This document shows positions 21,801-46,057 of a DNA stretch of 64,000 nt, one piece after another. The notes under the pieces were generated by a model. That model was given only the letters and a program-made list of their open reading frames with translations, ran no database searches and was not told where the DNA came from. Source of the stretch: Mrakia gelida (Eukaryota; Basidiomycota; Tremellomycetes; Cystofilobasidiales; Mrakiaceae); NCBI GenBank assembly GCA_024345305.1, contig BRON01000013.1, positions 744,001-808,000 of the forward strand, given 5' to 3'. Made by a program: the position numbers and the translations under genes. How positions within the stretch are numbered: position 1 is the first letter of the stretch; every line of letters starts with the position of its first letter.

Positions 21801-23303
21801 TTCCCCCTGTCCGCCGATCTTGATCTCAATCGTCTTCTTCCTTGTGGCTGCCGTTGGACGTGATGGATCTGCTGATGCTGTTGGTGACTCTGTTGCTGGT
21901 AGGAGACGGACGGTCGCGAGTTCGAGGAGGAGAAAGGAAGGTCGCGGTAAGGCATGGACGGTCGAGCGTTGTAGGAGGAGTCGTTCAATTTGTAGGAGCT
22001 CTGTAAGAGGAAAGGAGCGTCGATGGAAAGGGAGTCAGCCAAAGGTGACAAAACAATGAGTTCGAGGTGAAGCAGACGGGAAGACGAACCTCTCCTCGTC
22101 GCTCCGACTCACTGCCACCGTTCCCGTTACCCCTTAGAGCTGCATTGACCATTCGAGTCGCACCTTCATATCGACCGAGATCTCTCTGAGGCCTCCTTCC
22201 GCTCCAACCCTGATCGACTGGAGGCTTCGACAGAGCGGAAACCTCAACGACTTCCTCCTCGCCTCGTCCTCGATTCCTGTCCCTCTCCTCCCTCCTGATC
22301 GTCTCGGGATTGTTCGCCATCGCCCTCAAACGCTCATCTCGTGAAGCATCGAGCCTCGACCTAGCTGAAGAGTCGGAAGTGTTGTTGTGGTTGGTGTATG
22401 AGGAAGAGGACGAGAAGGGATCGAAGTTGGAGTTGAAGTCGCTGGGTCGAGGATGGAGGGACGACGAGGGAAGTTGAGGACGAGGAGGAAGGTGGGATGG
22501 GTGATAGGATGACGGCTGTTGTACGGGTGTTAAAGAGACGCGCAGCGTGAGTCGGGGGTCTACAATTGCGAGAGGAAGGAAGGAGAGAGGAGACGAACCG
22601 TTCGACCGTGCGACGGATCACCTCCTTGCTGATTCCAACTCGACCCTCCTCCTCCTCGACGACCTCCCCCATTGTTCGAACCCCATTTACCTCCCCTACC
22701 AGACGGTGTATCTCCCCACCCTCCTCCGTTGCTCGTCGAAGGAGATGGTCCGCTTCCCCATCCTCCATCGTCCGATCTCCCCCCTCCGCTCGACCCTCCT
22801 CCTCCCTCCCATCCCGGCCTGGAAGCTCCTCCTCCTCTCCCGTCTCGGTCACGGTTGCTGCTGATGCCGTACGATGATGGTTCTGGTCTGTTGTATGAGT
22901 TTTGGCTGTGCTGATGAGAAGCCGGGGGAGGAGGAGGTGGTGGAGCGTGCTGAGCGAAGAACGAGGAGGAGTGGGAGGAGGATGCTGTTGGAGCCGCTCT
23001 TGGAGGAGGGGATATGGAGACCCTTCGATACTTTCTTCGGGGAGGATCAATCACCTCAGGTAGAGGCGAATCAGAAGGGGATCGAGGAGGGTGAGAGAAG
23101 TCGTTCTGGAAAGAAGAACAAAGCAGGGAGGGGAGGAAAGAAGGAAGGGAGTAGAAGGTGAGCTCGAGCTCAACCAAGTTTCCATCTCTCAGCTCTATAG
23201 CTCTTCCAGAAAGGAACGAGAGAGGGGACGAACTTTGGTATTGTTGGATGTCATACTGGGACGTTTGAGATCGGTCTGCAAGAAGGAGGAGGGAGGAACC
23301 CAT
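18830..23303 (-). CDS. Large disordered protein of unknown function
   Basis: Twelve exons on the minus strand keep phase: 23175-23303, 22599-23105, 22090-22515, 21794-22000, 21581-21700, 19994-21494, 19817-19876, 19550-19715, 19317-19450, 19169-19238, 19027-19126 and 18830-18949, giving 1,179 residues. I do not recognise it. The N-terminal third is Ser/Pro/Gly-rich with GGGG- and RGG-like patches and arginine-serine stretches. The long exon has a lysine-rich coiled part (ERRFASDKRKDREREEARRK), poly-Ser/Glu, basic nuclear-localisation-like runs and Gln/His repeats. It also has a compact segment around HLMAYGYEIPEGLFKNLP that may be folded. The C-terminal 200 residues look helical and conserved (ELARKMGERRDDLERAL, SPEDLAFINEIVHPRIKLL). 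The composition suggests a nuclear RNA- or chromatin-linked protein. The start at 23303 is the least certain part. Confidence 0.7.
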
Positions 23304-23688
23304 TCAAGGGGGAGTGAACGTCGAGGGGAAAGGAGAGACGGGAGGAGGGTTCGAACGACGTCGAGCGAGCGGGGGGGGGGGGGGAGGGAGGCTCTCGTCC
23401 TTCTTCCGAGGAGGTATTTTTCTTCTTGCAGGGCACCAAACTTACTGTGCGGGGTGCATGGAGTACAGGAACCTCAAGCGCGGGCTTTGACTCTGCTGCT
23501 CTAGACTGCGACGTCGAGACCTGCTTCTTGCGACGCGAAGGAGCAGAGAGGTCGTGTCATGAATTCATACAAGAGTAGATGAGTGAGAGGGTCGTAAACA
23601 TCGTAAGTGATCTATTCTACAGAACCGAAGGTTCGGAAGAGGGGGAAGGGTGGGGGGTCGTCAAGCAAAATGAAGTCGCGTCGTCGTT
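23304..23688. other. Spacer with a 14-base G run
   Basis: About 385 bp between two minus-strand genes. It contains a run of 14 G at 23371-23384. It should hold the promoter of the unknown protein and the 3' end of the ABC transporter gene. Nothing else is supported. Confidence 0.5.
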
Positions 23689-30844
<7,156 letters not shown>

Positions 30845-31386
30845 CGTTCCCGCAAAGCTGCAGCCCTTCACTCGTTGAAGCTCGTATCCGTATTAGCATT
30901 GGTTTGTAGATTCGATGATGATGATGGTGGCTAGAGAGCAGCTTCCTTCATTTGGCAGGAGGCAGCCCAAGCGAAGGAAGGGGAAACAAGCGAGGCTGCC
31001 TCACGAGGAGCAGGCGAGAGGCGAGCCGAGCGCACCATCATCCGCGCCTCCCTCCGAAAAGCTTAGATTTTTGGACGTGACGGCGTGCCGACGGAGCGGG
31101 TCGCGGGATAGAGATGCTGCTGTTGAGCTGGGTCGGGAGGGTAGAGTTAGCAGAAAGCGAGAAGGACGATGAGAGGGAGGAGACGGAGGCCGTGAGCTTC
31201 GAGGAAGTTGAGGCAGCCAGGGCTGAGTTCGACGACGTGTTCCTTTTTGCGGAAGTCTTCACTCGCTCGCTCGAAGAAAGTCTCCGAGCTGTTGGTTTTG
31301 AGAACAAGCAAAAATTCATAATCTACCCATCCCAACCCCGGCGCTCAAACCAACCGCCGCTCCTCCTTCAGGTTTCCTCACGCGTC
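30845..31386. promoter_or_regulatory. Upstream region of the ABC transporter, 3' side of SHP1
   Basis: About 540 bp between the SHP1 stop and the transporter start codon, both genes on minus. The transporter promoter should lie here. An open frame across 31114-31596 has no domain and overlaps the SHP1 3' end, so I do not call it. No recognisable regulatory motif. Confidence 0.4.
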
Positions 31387-33934
31387 CTAGGTCCATCTCT
31401 GCACAACAACCGCCCCACCCAACCCAGCCTCCTTGATCGTCTGAGTCTCATCGACGAGATCCTTGTTGGGGAACGTCGTTTGGAGGGCGTAGGATCGAGT
31501 GGAGGAGGGTCGAGAGCTATGGGAGACAAACCACGAACGAAGACGGGGCGAAGAGGTCAGGGTTCGTTTCGTTTCGGTCCCGTGAGGATGGGTTAGATGG
31601 TACGTACGCGTTGATGAACCTCCTAACATCTCCGATGGTGTGAGTGAAGTTGACTCTGGCGACAAGTCTGCAAAAACCAAACGAGCAACTCGAGTCAGCT
31701 CTTCGTTCCCTCTCTCGTCTCTTCCCATCCTCCTCCTTTTTCTTCATCGCTCGTCACGTCGACTCACCTCGTCCCATCTCCCAATCGGATCTGCAACTGC
31801 GTCGTCGGCTCGGTCATATCCACCTCGAACTGCAAGTTCCCACCCGCCGAGCTTCCACTTCCCGTCGTCGAGCTCGCCTCCGTCGCGGTGGCGGTCGCGG
31901 GTGCTGCAGCAGAGGAGGAAGGAGGGGAGGAGAGACCGGGGACGGGAGCGCCGAGTCGGTTTCCTATGAGAGCGAAAGTAAGTGAAGATGGAAGGAAGGA
32001 GGAAGAGGAGAGGAGAGGAGGAAAAGGGAGGGTCGAGGTCAGTTCGAGGCGACGCGTCGAGGGAAGCGAGAGGAACGTTCGGCGACTCACCAGATCCCTC
32101 CCAAGGTCCCTTAGGCTTAGGAGGCGCAGGCTTCCAATCCTCCTCGAGCCTCTTGGCCACTCGGACCTCGACGGGCTGGTTGACTCGAACGTTGAGGAGC
32201 GAAGGGGGAGCTCGTCTGTCTCCAACCGAACCGAAATCAAAACGCAACGCAAAACAATCAGCTCTTCTCTCCTTTCTCCTCCTTCCACCCACCCACCCAC
32301 CCACCCTCCCCAAGTTTCGCTTGCTTCGTTTCAACTCACCCCTGATTAATAGCCTCCAACAACTCCCTGTTCCCAGGCTGATCGTACCTCCTCAACTCTC
32401 CATCCTCAATCGAGAACCCATCCCTCCAGAACGTCAAGTGCCTCACAGCCGACTCCTCCTCCTCTTCTTCGTCGTCCTCGTCGTCGCCAGCGGCAGGAGC
32501 GTTAGGGTCGGCGATGGAGGAGGAAGGAGTGGTGTCGGATCCGAGGGTGTTCCCTGATCCCCAGGAGGGAGCGGAGGAGCCTGAGGGACCGGCGGAGGAG
32601 CCTGGAGGAGCGGGAGGGGGGCCGGCTCTGTCGGAAGGAGAATGAGAGGGGAAAGAGGAGGGAGGGAGGGAGGGAGGGAGGAAGAGGTCAGTTGAAGGAG
32701 GAGGAGGAGGAAGTGGCGGGATGGGAGGGAGGAGGGAGGGAACGAGGCGAGACTCACTCTTGAGCTTTCTTGAGGATATCAGCGACGACTCCTCGTCCTG
32801 CTCCTGCTCCGGCGGGTCCTTTGTTCTTGTTGGGGTTTTGAATGTTCAGACCGCTAGGGAAACGAGAAGAAGCGAGCGAGCGAGCGAGAGTCAGCGATGG
32901 CGAAGATCGAGACGCGAGGAAGCGAGACTTGAGCTGGCTAACCTTCGCTCCCCTCCAGCGTAGAGATCTTCTCCCTTCTCCTCGTCCTGTGAACGAGCGA
33001 TCAAGCAGCAGGTAAGGTTAGTCTAAGCGTACGAGAAGCAGAGACGGGCGAGCAAAACCTACCGAGCTGTCATCGTCTCCTCCACCGGGAGGTCCTCCTC
33101 GTCCTCCTCCAGCGGAAGGTCCGCTCGAGTTCATGGATCCAAGAGTAGCGATTCGAGGACCGTTTCCAGTTCGGGCGGGGGTGCTGAAGGGGAGCGGAGC
33201 AGCGAGACAAGAGGGATCAGCTTCAGCGCGTTCGAGCGACCGAGACGAAACGAGATGGAAGGAGAGGGAGAGAGAAAGGTCGAGCTCACCTTCCCTGTCC
33301 TCCTGGTCCTCCCCACTGCCCAACCCTCCCAACCCTAGCTCCACTTCCTCCTCCACCTCCCTGACCCCAACCAGCCGGCAAGGGTTCCGAAGCTCCTCCT
33401 CCCATCGAGTTCCCTCCTCCCGTTCGAGCAGCAGTAGCAGCGGGAGCGGCGTGGGAAGGAGCGTGAGGGTGAGCTGGAGCTGCCTCCTCGTCGTCGTCGT
33501 CGTCCATGAGTTGATCCTCCTCTCCAGCGTCCTCTCCGTCGTCCGCAGCAGCGAAGAAGAGTCCTACGGCAGTCTGGGAGAAGGGCGAAAGAAGAACGAT
33601 CAAAGAAGGTAAGCTGAAAGGTGGAGATGACGAGCGAAGGCGATGGAAGGGAGGAGAGCGAGAGAAGAGAGACGAACCTCGAGGTTTCTTCCAGCTTGAG
33701 TGAGGTAGGACTGAGCTTCTTGAGGTGTAGAAGAGGTCAAGCTCACGAATTGAGCAATTTCTGATAGAAGGGTGGGAAGATGAGAGGAAGGGAAGGGAGA
33801 AGGGAGGAGGTGAGGTGGAGGTGCGTCAGTGCGATGGTCCTCCTCTCGCGAGTCGATCTGCAAAACTTCTCACATCTTCCCGAGATAGAGATGCATCTCG
33901 ACAAAGAGAAGAGGATGAACTCACGGTCGTCCAT
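31387..33934 (-). CDS. SHP1: UBX-domain Cdc48/p97 adaptor (Shp1/p47)
   Basis: An adaptor that links the Cdc48 ATPase to ubiquitinated clients in membrane fusion and protein turnover. Eleven exons on minus keep phase: 33925-33934, 33678-33760, 33290-33573, 33063-33183, 32943-32986, 32758-32853, 32340-32627, 32091-32215, 31769-31964, 31608-31667 and 31387-31516, for 478 residues. There is an N-terminal UBA-like domain (residues about 4-42, [20 protein letters not shown]). A Gly/Ala-rich linker with an acidic patch (DDDDDEE) follows. Then a SEP domain ([20 protein letters not shown] through INQGRAPPSLL) and a C-terminal UBX fold ([20 protein letters not shown], then TTFPNKDL and QRWT). The Pro of the usual UBX FPR loop is seen here as FPNK. 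Exon 1 is 10 nt. Confidence 0.94.
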
Positions 33935-34267
33935 GGTGTTTAGAGAGAAAGAGATGGGGGGTGCAGGTTAGGTTGAGTTTTGAGATCGAAGGAGGGAGGG
34001 TGGGATTCGGCGAGAGCTGCGACGTCCTTTCCTTCTTTTCAAGACGATCTTTCACCCTTCCTTATAACGACCAGCACCCAAAAACAGCCAGAGCGTCGAC
34101 TAGCTCTTCGTCTTCTCAACATCGAGGCCTCGGAACACGAACTTCGACCTCCCTTCTCGAACGAACGCCCCATCTCCCCTTCGTTCTCGCTTCCCCCTCC
34201 CTCCTCCCTCTCCTCTCCTTTCCTTCACCTTGCACCCTCGCCGTCCCCCACCCTCCTGACGACCCTC
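33935..34267. promoter_or_regulatory. Divergent promoter between SHP1 and MYND gene A
   Basis: About 330 bp between opposed start codons, enough for both promoters. Pyrimidine-rich on the right side; no clear TATA box or known site. Confidence 0.4.
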
Positions 34268-35670
34268 ATGTCCAGCGAAGAAACTCCTTCAACACCCTTC
34301 CCAACTCCAACCATCCAAGAGTTCGCTCGCGCATACAAGCTGGATGATGAAGGCATTCGGTTCGTTGAGGAACGAGCGGATCAGTGCGCTCTCAACAAGG
34401 AGTTCAAGGCCCCTACGGACAGCGTCGTGAGCTTCTATCAGCCGCTTCGAAGAGTACGATGACCTTCTGACATCTCATCGTCTTCCTCAACAGTGGAATC
34501 CTCTCCTAGCGCTCGAGAAGGACGCGTTTCGAGCGTTCTTCGTGAGCTCGCACGCTCGACATCTCCTCTCAACCTTGTCCGTTGATCCTTCCCCACTCAC
34601 TTTTGTTTGGGTGTTCTCTCTTTTTGGTTAAACAGGCTCAGGTTGCCAACAGCTACCTCCCCAACCTCGCTCGAGCCTACCACTACTTCTCCTCAGGCCA
34701 TCACGTCGATTCGGTCTTCGGGACCATGTTCGTGCACATCCAAATGCTCCCTTAGTTCTCTCGCTACCTCAGGGAACATGAAGAGGGAATCAGTTTCATC
34801 GCGACCCAGATTGCCCTCATGGACGACTCGCTGTTCAACATAGCTCCTGGTTCATTTTCTTCAGTGGTGAGTTTTGCTCGTACTTTCCTGTCGCGTTGGT
34901 GACCTTCCCTCCGTTCTTCCCCCTCCTACGTCGCTCGAAAGTCTCACCTTCGAGACTCCCTAACATCGCTAACGATCTCTTCGCTTACCTCGTCGTACCA
35001 GGAAAGCATCAGGTGGCTCATAAGCACCCAGACTCGAACCCTTCTCCTCCACTGGTCGATCTGCCACTCTCCTCCTTCCTACTCGCTCGCGCTCGCCTCG
35101 CCCGACCTCAGAGCGAGGGCTCTCTCACTTCTGGGTAGGATCTCTACCTTCCGCGCAGATCTCCCCGTCATTGCTGGTCTCCACCCGGAAGAGGACCTCT
35201 CGCAATTGACGAGGATGATGAAGGATTTCGAGACGGATCTCTATCCTTTCCTGAAGGGACACGGAACTGCTCAGAAGGTTCGAGGCTCCCATTCTTTTAC
35301 GGTCTGGTGGAAGTGCTCTGGGATGGATCGTGAAGGGGAGTGCGAGAAGGTGAAGGACGAGGATATGCTGCAGTGTGGAAAGGTTCGTCCTCCTTCCTTC
35401 TCTCACCTCTCTACTGTATTCCTCTTCTTTGAACTCGGGCTGAAACCACCATTCATTACACGTCTTGTTTCCCTCACAGTGCAGATCCGTTCGATACTGC
35501 TCTCAAAGTACGCTCCCTCGCACACACTTGAACGAAGACTCGACGCGTCTCGCTTTTCTCTGCTCTCGCTGACCTTTTCTTCTATTCTCCTCCCCTCTCT
35601 CCTTCCAGGACATCAGAAAGCAGATTGGAAGAACGGCCACAAACTCGTCTGCTACGCTCCTACCTGGTGA
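34268..35670 (+). pseudogene. MYND zinc-finger protein gene A, with an in-frame TAG
   Basis: Exons 34268-34426, 34494-34541, 34636-34866, 35002-35382, 35480-35507 and 35609-35670 keep phase and would encode 302 residues, except that codon 109 (34753-34755) is TAG. The paralogue on the minus strand (42059-43784) has CAG at the aligned position (TTPQFARW against MLP-stop-FSRY), so one C-to-T change explains the stop. The C-terminus is a MYND finger: CSGMDREGEC, then CGK-CRSVRYCSQRHQKADW and HKLVC. MYND fingers bind proline-rich partners, and the role here is unknown. The downstream frame is otherwise clean, so the lesion is either recent, an allele, a readthrough site or an error. The 24 bases 34732-34755 start with GT, end with AG and are in phase, but are too short for a normal intron. 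Confidence 0.72.
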
Positions 35671-36229
35671 TCTATCAAGGGGTCTCCTCGTCGTTCTTCG
35701 CGTAAGTTGGCCCTCCTTCGCTCGAGTCGTTCGACCCTTCGCTGACCTCCTTTCTCTTCGCCGTCTTCCCAGCTTCGACTCCTTCTGTACGAAGACACGC
35801 GACTTCTCGTTAACGATCTTGACCTTTCTTTGGGATCTCTGATTCGAGCAGTTCGAGCAAGAAAGAAGCGTCGACTTCGGTCTCTTCGGGCGACGACTTG
35901 AACCCTCGAACTGCTCAGAAAGCGACGCGAGAAAAACTGCTCTGATTCGTTCGAGTGACAGATCTATCTCTTTACTCTCAGCCTGATCCTCTTCTCACCC
36001 TCGGAGGCAAATCTTCTCCCTCGACTGCTCTCTCTCAAAGAACACGCCCCTCGTTTTTTTCTGACTCGAATGAGCTTCCTCTTCCTTCCTTTCCTCCTCC
36101 CCTCCAACCAAACTTCGCCCCTCCTGCCTTCCCTTTCCCGTGAGCTCTCCCTCTTCCCTCCATTCTGTATACTCTAGCTGACCCTCTCTTGTATATGTCC
36201 AGGCGGTCGAGAACCCCCTCTCTCCGACT
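35671..36229. other. MYND A 3' UTR with intron, and ARO1 leader with intron
   Basis: A GTAAGT donor at 35702 and a CCCAG acceptor ending at 35772 mark a likely 3'-UTR intron of MYND gene A. Nearer ARO1, a GTGAGC donor at 36140 and a CCAG acceptor ending at 36202 mark a 5'-UTR intron 27 bp before the ARO1 start. The ARO1 promoter must lie between them. Confidence 0.55.
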
Positions 36230-41691
<5,462 letters not shown>

Positions 41692-42058
41692 ACGCGAGGC
41701 GAGGCGAGGGGTTGGTAGATCGTAGGGTTGCGTTGGTTTTTAGTTTAGGCTCTTAGGTATCTTAGTTTTGATATCTCGTTTGATTTTCGAATGTGGTTTG
41801 CTTGTTCAGTCGAGGAGAGGAGGAAAGCACGAGTCGTCGAACGCGTCGAGCTGAGATCGATTGAGCGGTCGCTTTCTCAGTCGGCCTGGTGAGTGCGAGA
41901 ACGTAAAGAGTCATATAGGATCGGGTGAGTAGCTTGACGTGGTGAGAACTAGAGTAGAGGTTGAAGCGAGGAAAACGAGTCAGTCGAGAGGTCGAGACGA
42001 CAAAGCGTTTGACGGAAAACGACGCGACTCACGAATGCACGGGGACGATGAGAGACCG
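41692..42058. other. Convergent spacer; 3' UTR of MYND gene B with intron
   Basis: On minus, a GTGAGT donor (42027-42032) lies 26 bases after the MYND B stop and a CTAG acceptor ends at 41949, suggesting a 3'-UTR intron in the same place as in MYND A. The left part is the ARO1 3' UTR. No coding region. Confidence 0.55.
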
Positions 42059-43784
42059 CTACCACTCTGGCTTGAAGCAGACGAGCTTGTGTTGTTTCCA
42101 GTGCAGAGCTTGATGAGCTGGAGAGAGAGGGGAAGGGTCAGCAGCAGTCATCAAGCGAGCTCGTCGCGTCGATGCGTCCCGACGCTGGGTTCCTCGCACG
42201 TAACGCAGAACGAGGCGTGTACCTTTTGAGCAGTATCGAACTGACTTACACTGTCAATCAAGCAGAGGGATAATCAGATCGTCAGCGAATCATTCCAAAG
42301 CGAAAAGGAAATGAAGACGACGCGTCAAGCAAACTCACCTTCCCGCACGGGAAAATCTCGTCTCGCAAGCTGTGGTGCACCCATCTACCGCCGCCGAGCA
42401 GTCCCACCAAACCATCTTGTTGTGTCCCGAAACTGATCCCGCATTCGCCTTCCCGAGGAGGAAAGGTTTCATCCTGAGGAGGTAGAAGTCGACGTCGGAT
42501 TTGCTCATCAAGTCCCACTCCTCGGAGACTTCCGGGCGAAGACTCGAGAGATCCTCTACCTCCTTGCAAAGATGATCGAGCCTGTCCGGAAGCTCGAAAG
42601 CCGCTCCGCTGAGGCGAGGGGACCAGTGGACGGTGGTGTTGAGGGCGGGATCCGAGTGGGCTAGAGACCAGTAAAGCTGCAGGAGGGCGTCTTGAAACGC
42701 TCTGCCTTGAAACGGAAGAGTCTTTGTACACAGAAGGAAACGATATCAGCCCTTAGTCTCAGATCCGAACAGCGACGCGATCGAGACTTCGAAGAAGGAT
42801 TGACTCACGTTCTCGATTCCCAAGTACGCACCTTGGGCAACGGAGAACCTGATGAGGGAGAGGTACATGATCCCTGCTCGCTCGTTTGAAAAGATGTCGA
42901 ACTTCGTTCTTACCTTCGCTCTTTTCGTCGCAAAGAATCGACTGCCCCACCTCATCGCCTACGACGTCGCGCAACGGACTGCGAAATCGATCCAGCAACG
43001 TGGCTTCTACTCTTTCATCAACATCGAGACCGACAAGGAGTTCGAGGATGGTCCTGAGATGGACTTCGAGGAGGGGTGTGATTGGAACGAGGAGGAGGAG
43101 GTTGAGGAGGAGAGGAGGAGACGATTGAAGGAGGAGGTGTTTGGGAGGGAAGGGGAGAGTGATTTGAGTGAGATGGAGGCGGAGGAGGGGGACGATGGGG
43201 CTGCTGCTACTGGAGAGGGTGGCGAGGCTGGGATCGAGAGGGGAGAGGAGGGAGCAGGGTTGGGGTTCGAGAGGGATGTAGGTCTTCCCGTCCTCGGTGG
43301 TCCTGATCCAACGAGCAAACTGAGGAGTGGTGATGGAGGCGTTCGCGAGTGAACCGTAGGTCGAATCGGGATGCCCGTGCATGCTCATCTGGCCATGAAT
43401 GTCCCAGATCTTGGGGAGGTGGAGGCTGAAGATTTTGGACTGTTCCCGCGAGGAAGCTCAGTCTCAAAATCTTCGAGAAAAGGAAGGAGAAAGGAAAGCG
43501 AGAGTTGAACGAAGCTCACCAAAAACCTCGTCCTCTTATCTTTCTCGAACTTGTCCGCGGCATGCGTCTAAGGGGTCAAGGAAACAAGGACACGTTCAGT
43601 CTTGAGCTCGAAGTCCTTTGGTGTCATAACGAGGAGGACTCACCATCACCGACTGGTCCTTCAAACCGTCGTAAATCGAGCAGCACCCCTTCGGCTCCTC
43701 GAGCTGCCGCTGCAGTCGTTCGAATCCTGCATCGTCTAGTCTGAGGACGGAGGAGTACCATTGAGGAGTAAGGGTGACTTCCAT
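42059..43784 (-). pseudogene. MYND zinc-finger protein gene B, with a 1-nt frameshift
   Basis: Minus-strand exons 43644-43784, 43520-43567, 42914-43439, 42809-42873, 42339-42721, 42223-42250 and 42059-42117. It is a paralogue of MYND gene A: the second exon (48 nt) and the penultimate exon (28 nt) have identical lengths in both, and the termini align (LDDAGFERLQ with LDDEGIRFVE; CKSVRYCSK and HKLVCFKPEW with CRSVRYCSQ and HKLVCYAPTW). Exon 42339-42721 is 383 nt, one short of a multiple of three. The frame through MVWWDCSAAV is one base off from the frame that encodes SLRDEIFPCGK next to the finger. The missing base lies near 42385-42395 in a GGCGGCGG run. Either the finger has been lost from the product or the base is a sequencing error. 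A Leu/Ser/Pro-rich insertion (about residues 130-190) is not in copy A. Confidence 0.7.
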
Positions 43785-44293
43785 GACGGTGGGCGAGAAG
43801 AACGAAAGAGTATGGGGGGGTGAGACGTGGTTGGTGGCGAAAAGGAGTTCAGTGCGGGAAGACGATTTCCCTGATATCGAGCGTGGCGTGTTGTGATTTT
43901 CGCTCTCGTTGCCATATCGACGCGATCAACTCCGCCCTTCCCCTTGGAGTGTTGCTCGAAGGTTTTCGTGACCCCTGCGAGACTCGAAACACGTCCCCTC
44001 TCTGAACTCCGCGGCGCGTCCAACTTCCACCGAGAAAGATTATCTGTTTCACGCGGTTTCTTTTCGTCCCTCTCGCCTGACCCGTTTCTCTTTCAGACAC
44101 GCATCATGCTCTGCCTCGCGGAAGCCTTCAGATGATAGAGGGACCCAGTACTGAGCGAGGGCGTTACTCGAACCTCTCGCATCGCTCGAACTCGACGCGA
44201 CTTCCCTCTCGTCTCTCGTCTCTCTTTCACTCCCCGCCCCCCCCCAAACCCCAAATCGATTCCCAAGCTCCATCAATCGTCCAAGCGCACGCT
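43785..44293. promoter_or_regulatory. Upstream region of MYND gene B and 3' side of HPM1
   Basis: About 510 bp between two minus-strand genes. The MYND B promoter should be here. A run of C occurs near 44237-44247. No gene is supported. Confidence 0.4.
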
Positions 44294-46057
44294 CTAACCC
44301 CTCTCCCACCCAACCCTCCCAACCCACCTCCCCACCCCCTTCGCACTCCTCCAAACCTCCTCCGTCCACCCTTCCCCCTCCTCTCGCACAACCTCCAAAA
44401 AGCCCTCCACCCCCCCACCCTCAAGTCCAAAGTAAAGCACCTTCGCCGCTACAAGAACCAACGTCCCATCCTCGCCCTTCTCCCCACCCGTCCAGCCCTT
44501 CCTCGTCGGATAGCTCGACTCCCTCAACAACGTCGTGAGCGGTTTGAGGTTCAAAGACTGATAAACCGTCTCACTCGTGAGAATGAGATCCATCTTCCCC
44601 CCCGGCGAGGGAGGCAAGTTGAAGGACGACCACGAGCCGGAGAAGAACGAGAGGTGGATGTTCCTTTGTTGAAGGAGGGTGAGGAAGTGGGTGAGGGTGG
44701 AGGGTGGGAGGGGGAGGGAGGAGAGGAGGTCGGAGGGGTGGAAGATGGGTACGTTGGAGAGGTCTTCGTCTTCGGAGATGGGCGGGAGAGGGGAGGGGTG
44801 GGGTGAAGGGGAGGTGGGAGGAGTGGGGAAGAGGTGTCGGAAGGTGAGGAGGATGTTGGGGAGGGTTACCTGAGAGAGGGAGACGCGTCGAGGGAGGGGA
44901 GAGTTGGGAGTCAGGACGGTTGTGGTGGTGGACGCAAGAGGGAGTGAAAAGGTGGTTCAGGGGAAGGAGAGGGTGCAGTTCGGACTCACGAGCTGCAGAA
45001 CGAGCTTGTTGTAGTCGAGGAGGAAGAAGCTCGTTGGAGGAGGGAGAGGGTCGGAAGGACCTGGTGGGGGTTTTGAGAGAAGGACGGAGAGGAGGTAGAG
45101 TGTTGGGATGGAGGTTCCACAGCCGACCTGGCGGGGAGGTCAAGAGGGGAGGTGGGTGTCAGTGAAAGTTCCGAGAAAGAGAAGAAAAGCGAGGCGAGGG
45201 ATGGAAGAGCGGGAGGAGGGAAGTCGAGGTTGAGCTCGAGCTCGACGTTCGCTAAGAGCTCCCTACCGCTTCTTGAGCTCCCATCTCACTCGTTCTCGCT
45301 CCCCATAAGCTCTCAGCTCCCTCTAAACCCCTCTCCCTCCCAAATCCAATACATTCAAGAAGGAAAAGCTCAACTCACCTCCATAACGCTCTTCCCCTCA
45401 ACAGCTCTCCACCCTTCCTCTTTGACGACCTCCCTACTGAGCACACCCACCAAATCAACCGCACACTCCCAAGTCTTCAACCCTCCCTCGTAAACACCTT
45501 TAACCAAATCCGTCTCAGGCCCCCAAGCTTCCTCGTCCTCGTCGGGTTCGTCGTGAGCTCCTCCTCCTTCCGGCAGATCGACGCCCATGCGTTGGAAGCG
45601 AGCATCGAACAGATCTCGTCGAGCGAGAGGGGAGAGAGGAGCAGGGAGGGGAAGAGGGGAGTAGGAGATTTCGGAGGGGAGGTGGGAGATCTACGAACGA
45701 CGAAGGAAGCAGAGGCGAAGGGAGGGAAGGAAGGAGAGAAAGAGGTGAGCTTCGACTTTTTGCTCAACTCGACGCCGAGAGCTCTGTAGAAAGAAGGAGA
45801 AAGCGAAAGTTTTCAGGACTTACAAGGTCTTTGAGCAGAATCTCCTGGAAGGGCTGAGCGGGAATGGGAGCTGCTTCGGGTTCAGGGAGAGCTGTAGAGG
45901 TTGAGGCGAGGGGAAGGGAAGGAGGAGGAGGGGAGGACATTTCCTCGTCCGACTGGCAAAGGTCAATCAAACTCGGGTCAGCTCTTCCCTCACTCTGTGC
46001 AGATTTTCAGGAACAAAGACGTACATCTAAGTCGAGATCGAAATCGAACTTGAACAT
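44294..46057 (-). CDS. HPM1: Protein-histidine N-methyltransferase (Hpm1/METTL18 family)
   Basis: In yeast, Hpm1 methylates a histidine of ribosomal protein Rpl3 (uL3), affecting 60S assembly and translation. Six minus-strand exons keep phase: 46025-46057, 45824-45952, 45769-45783 (15 nt), 45379-45690, 44990-45127 and 44294-44869, for 400 residues (yeast 377). The N-terminus is a short F-K-F-D-F acidic motif. The family signature VYEGGLKTWECAVDLV leads to the SAM-binding loop VMEVGCGTSIPTLYLL. Then follow FFLLDYNKLVLQL, a Pro/Ser-rich insert, LSFFSGSW, DLILTSETVY and VLVAAKVLYFGLEGG. The start is supported by the FKF motif and by phase. It is divergent from NOP15, with 198 bp between the start codons. 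Confidence 0.92.

Noticed and set aside
34732..34755. A 24-nt GT...AG segment in MYND gene A that would remove the TAG in phase
   Set aside because: Far shorter than any other intron here and with no branch point. The paralogue keeps the aligned residues.
34268..35670. C-to-T damage by repeat-induced point mutation
   Set aside because: Only one such change is evident. The other lesions in these families are small indels, and there is no cluster of transitions.
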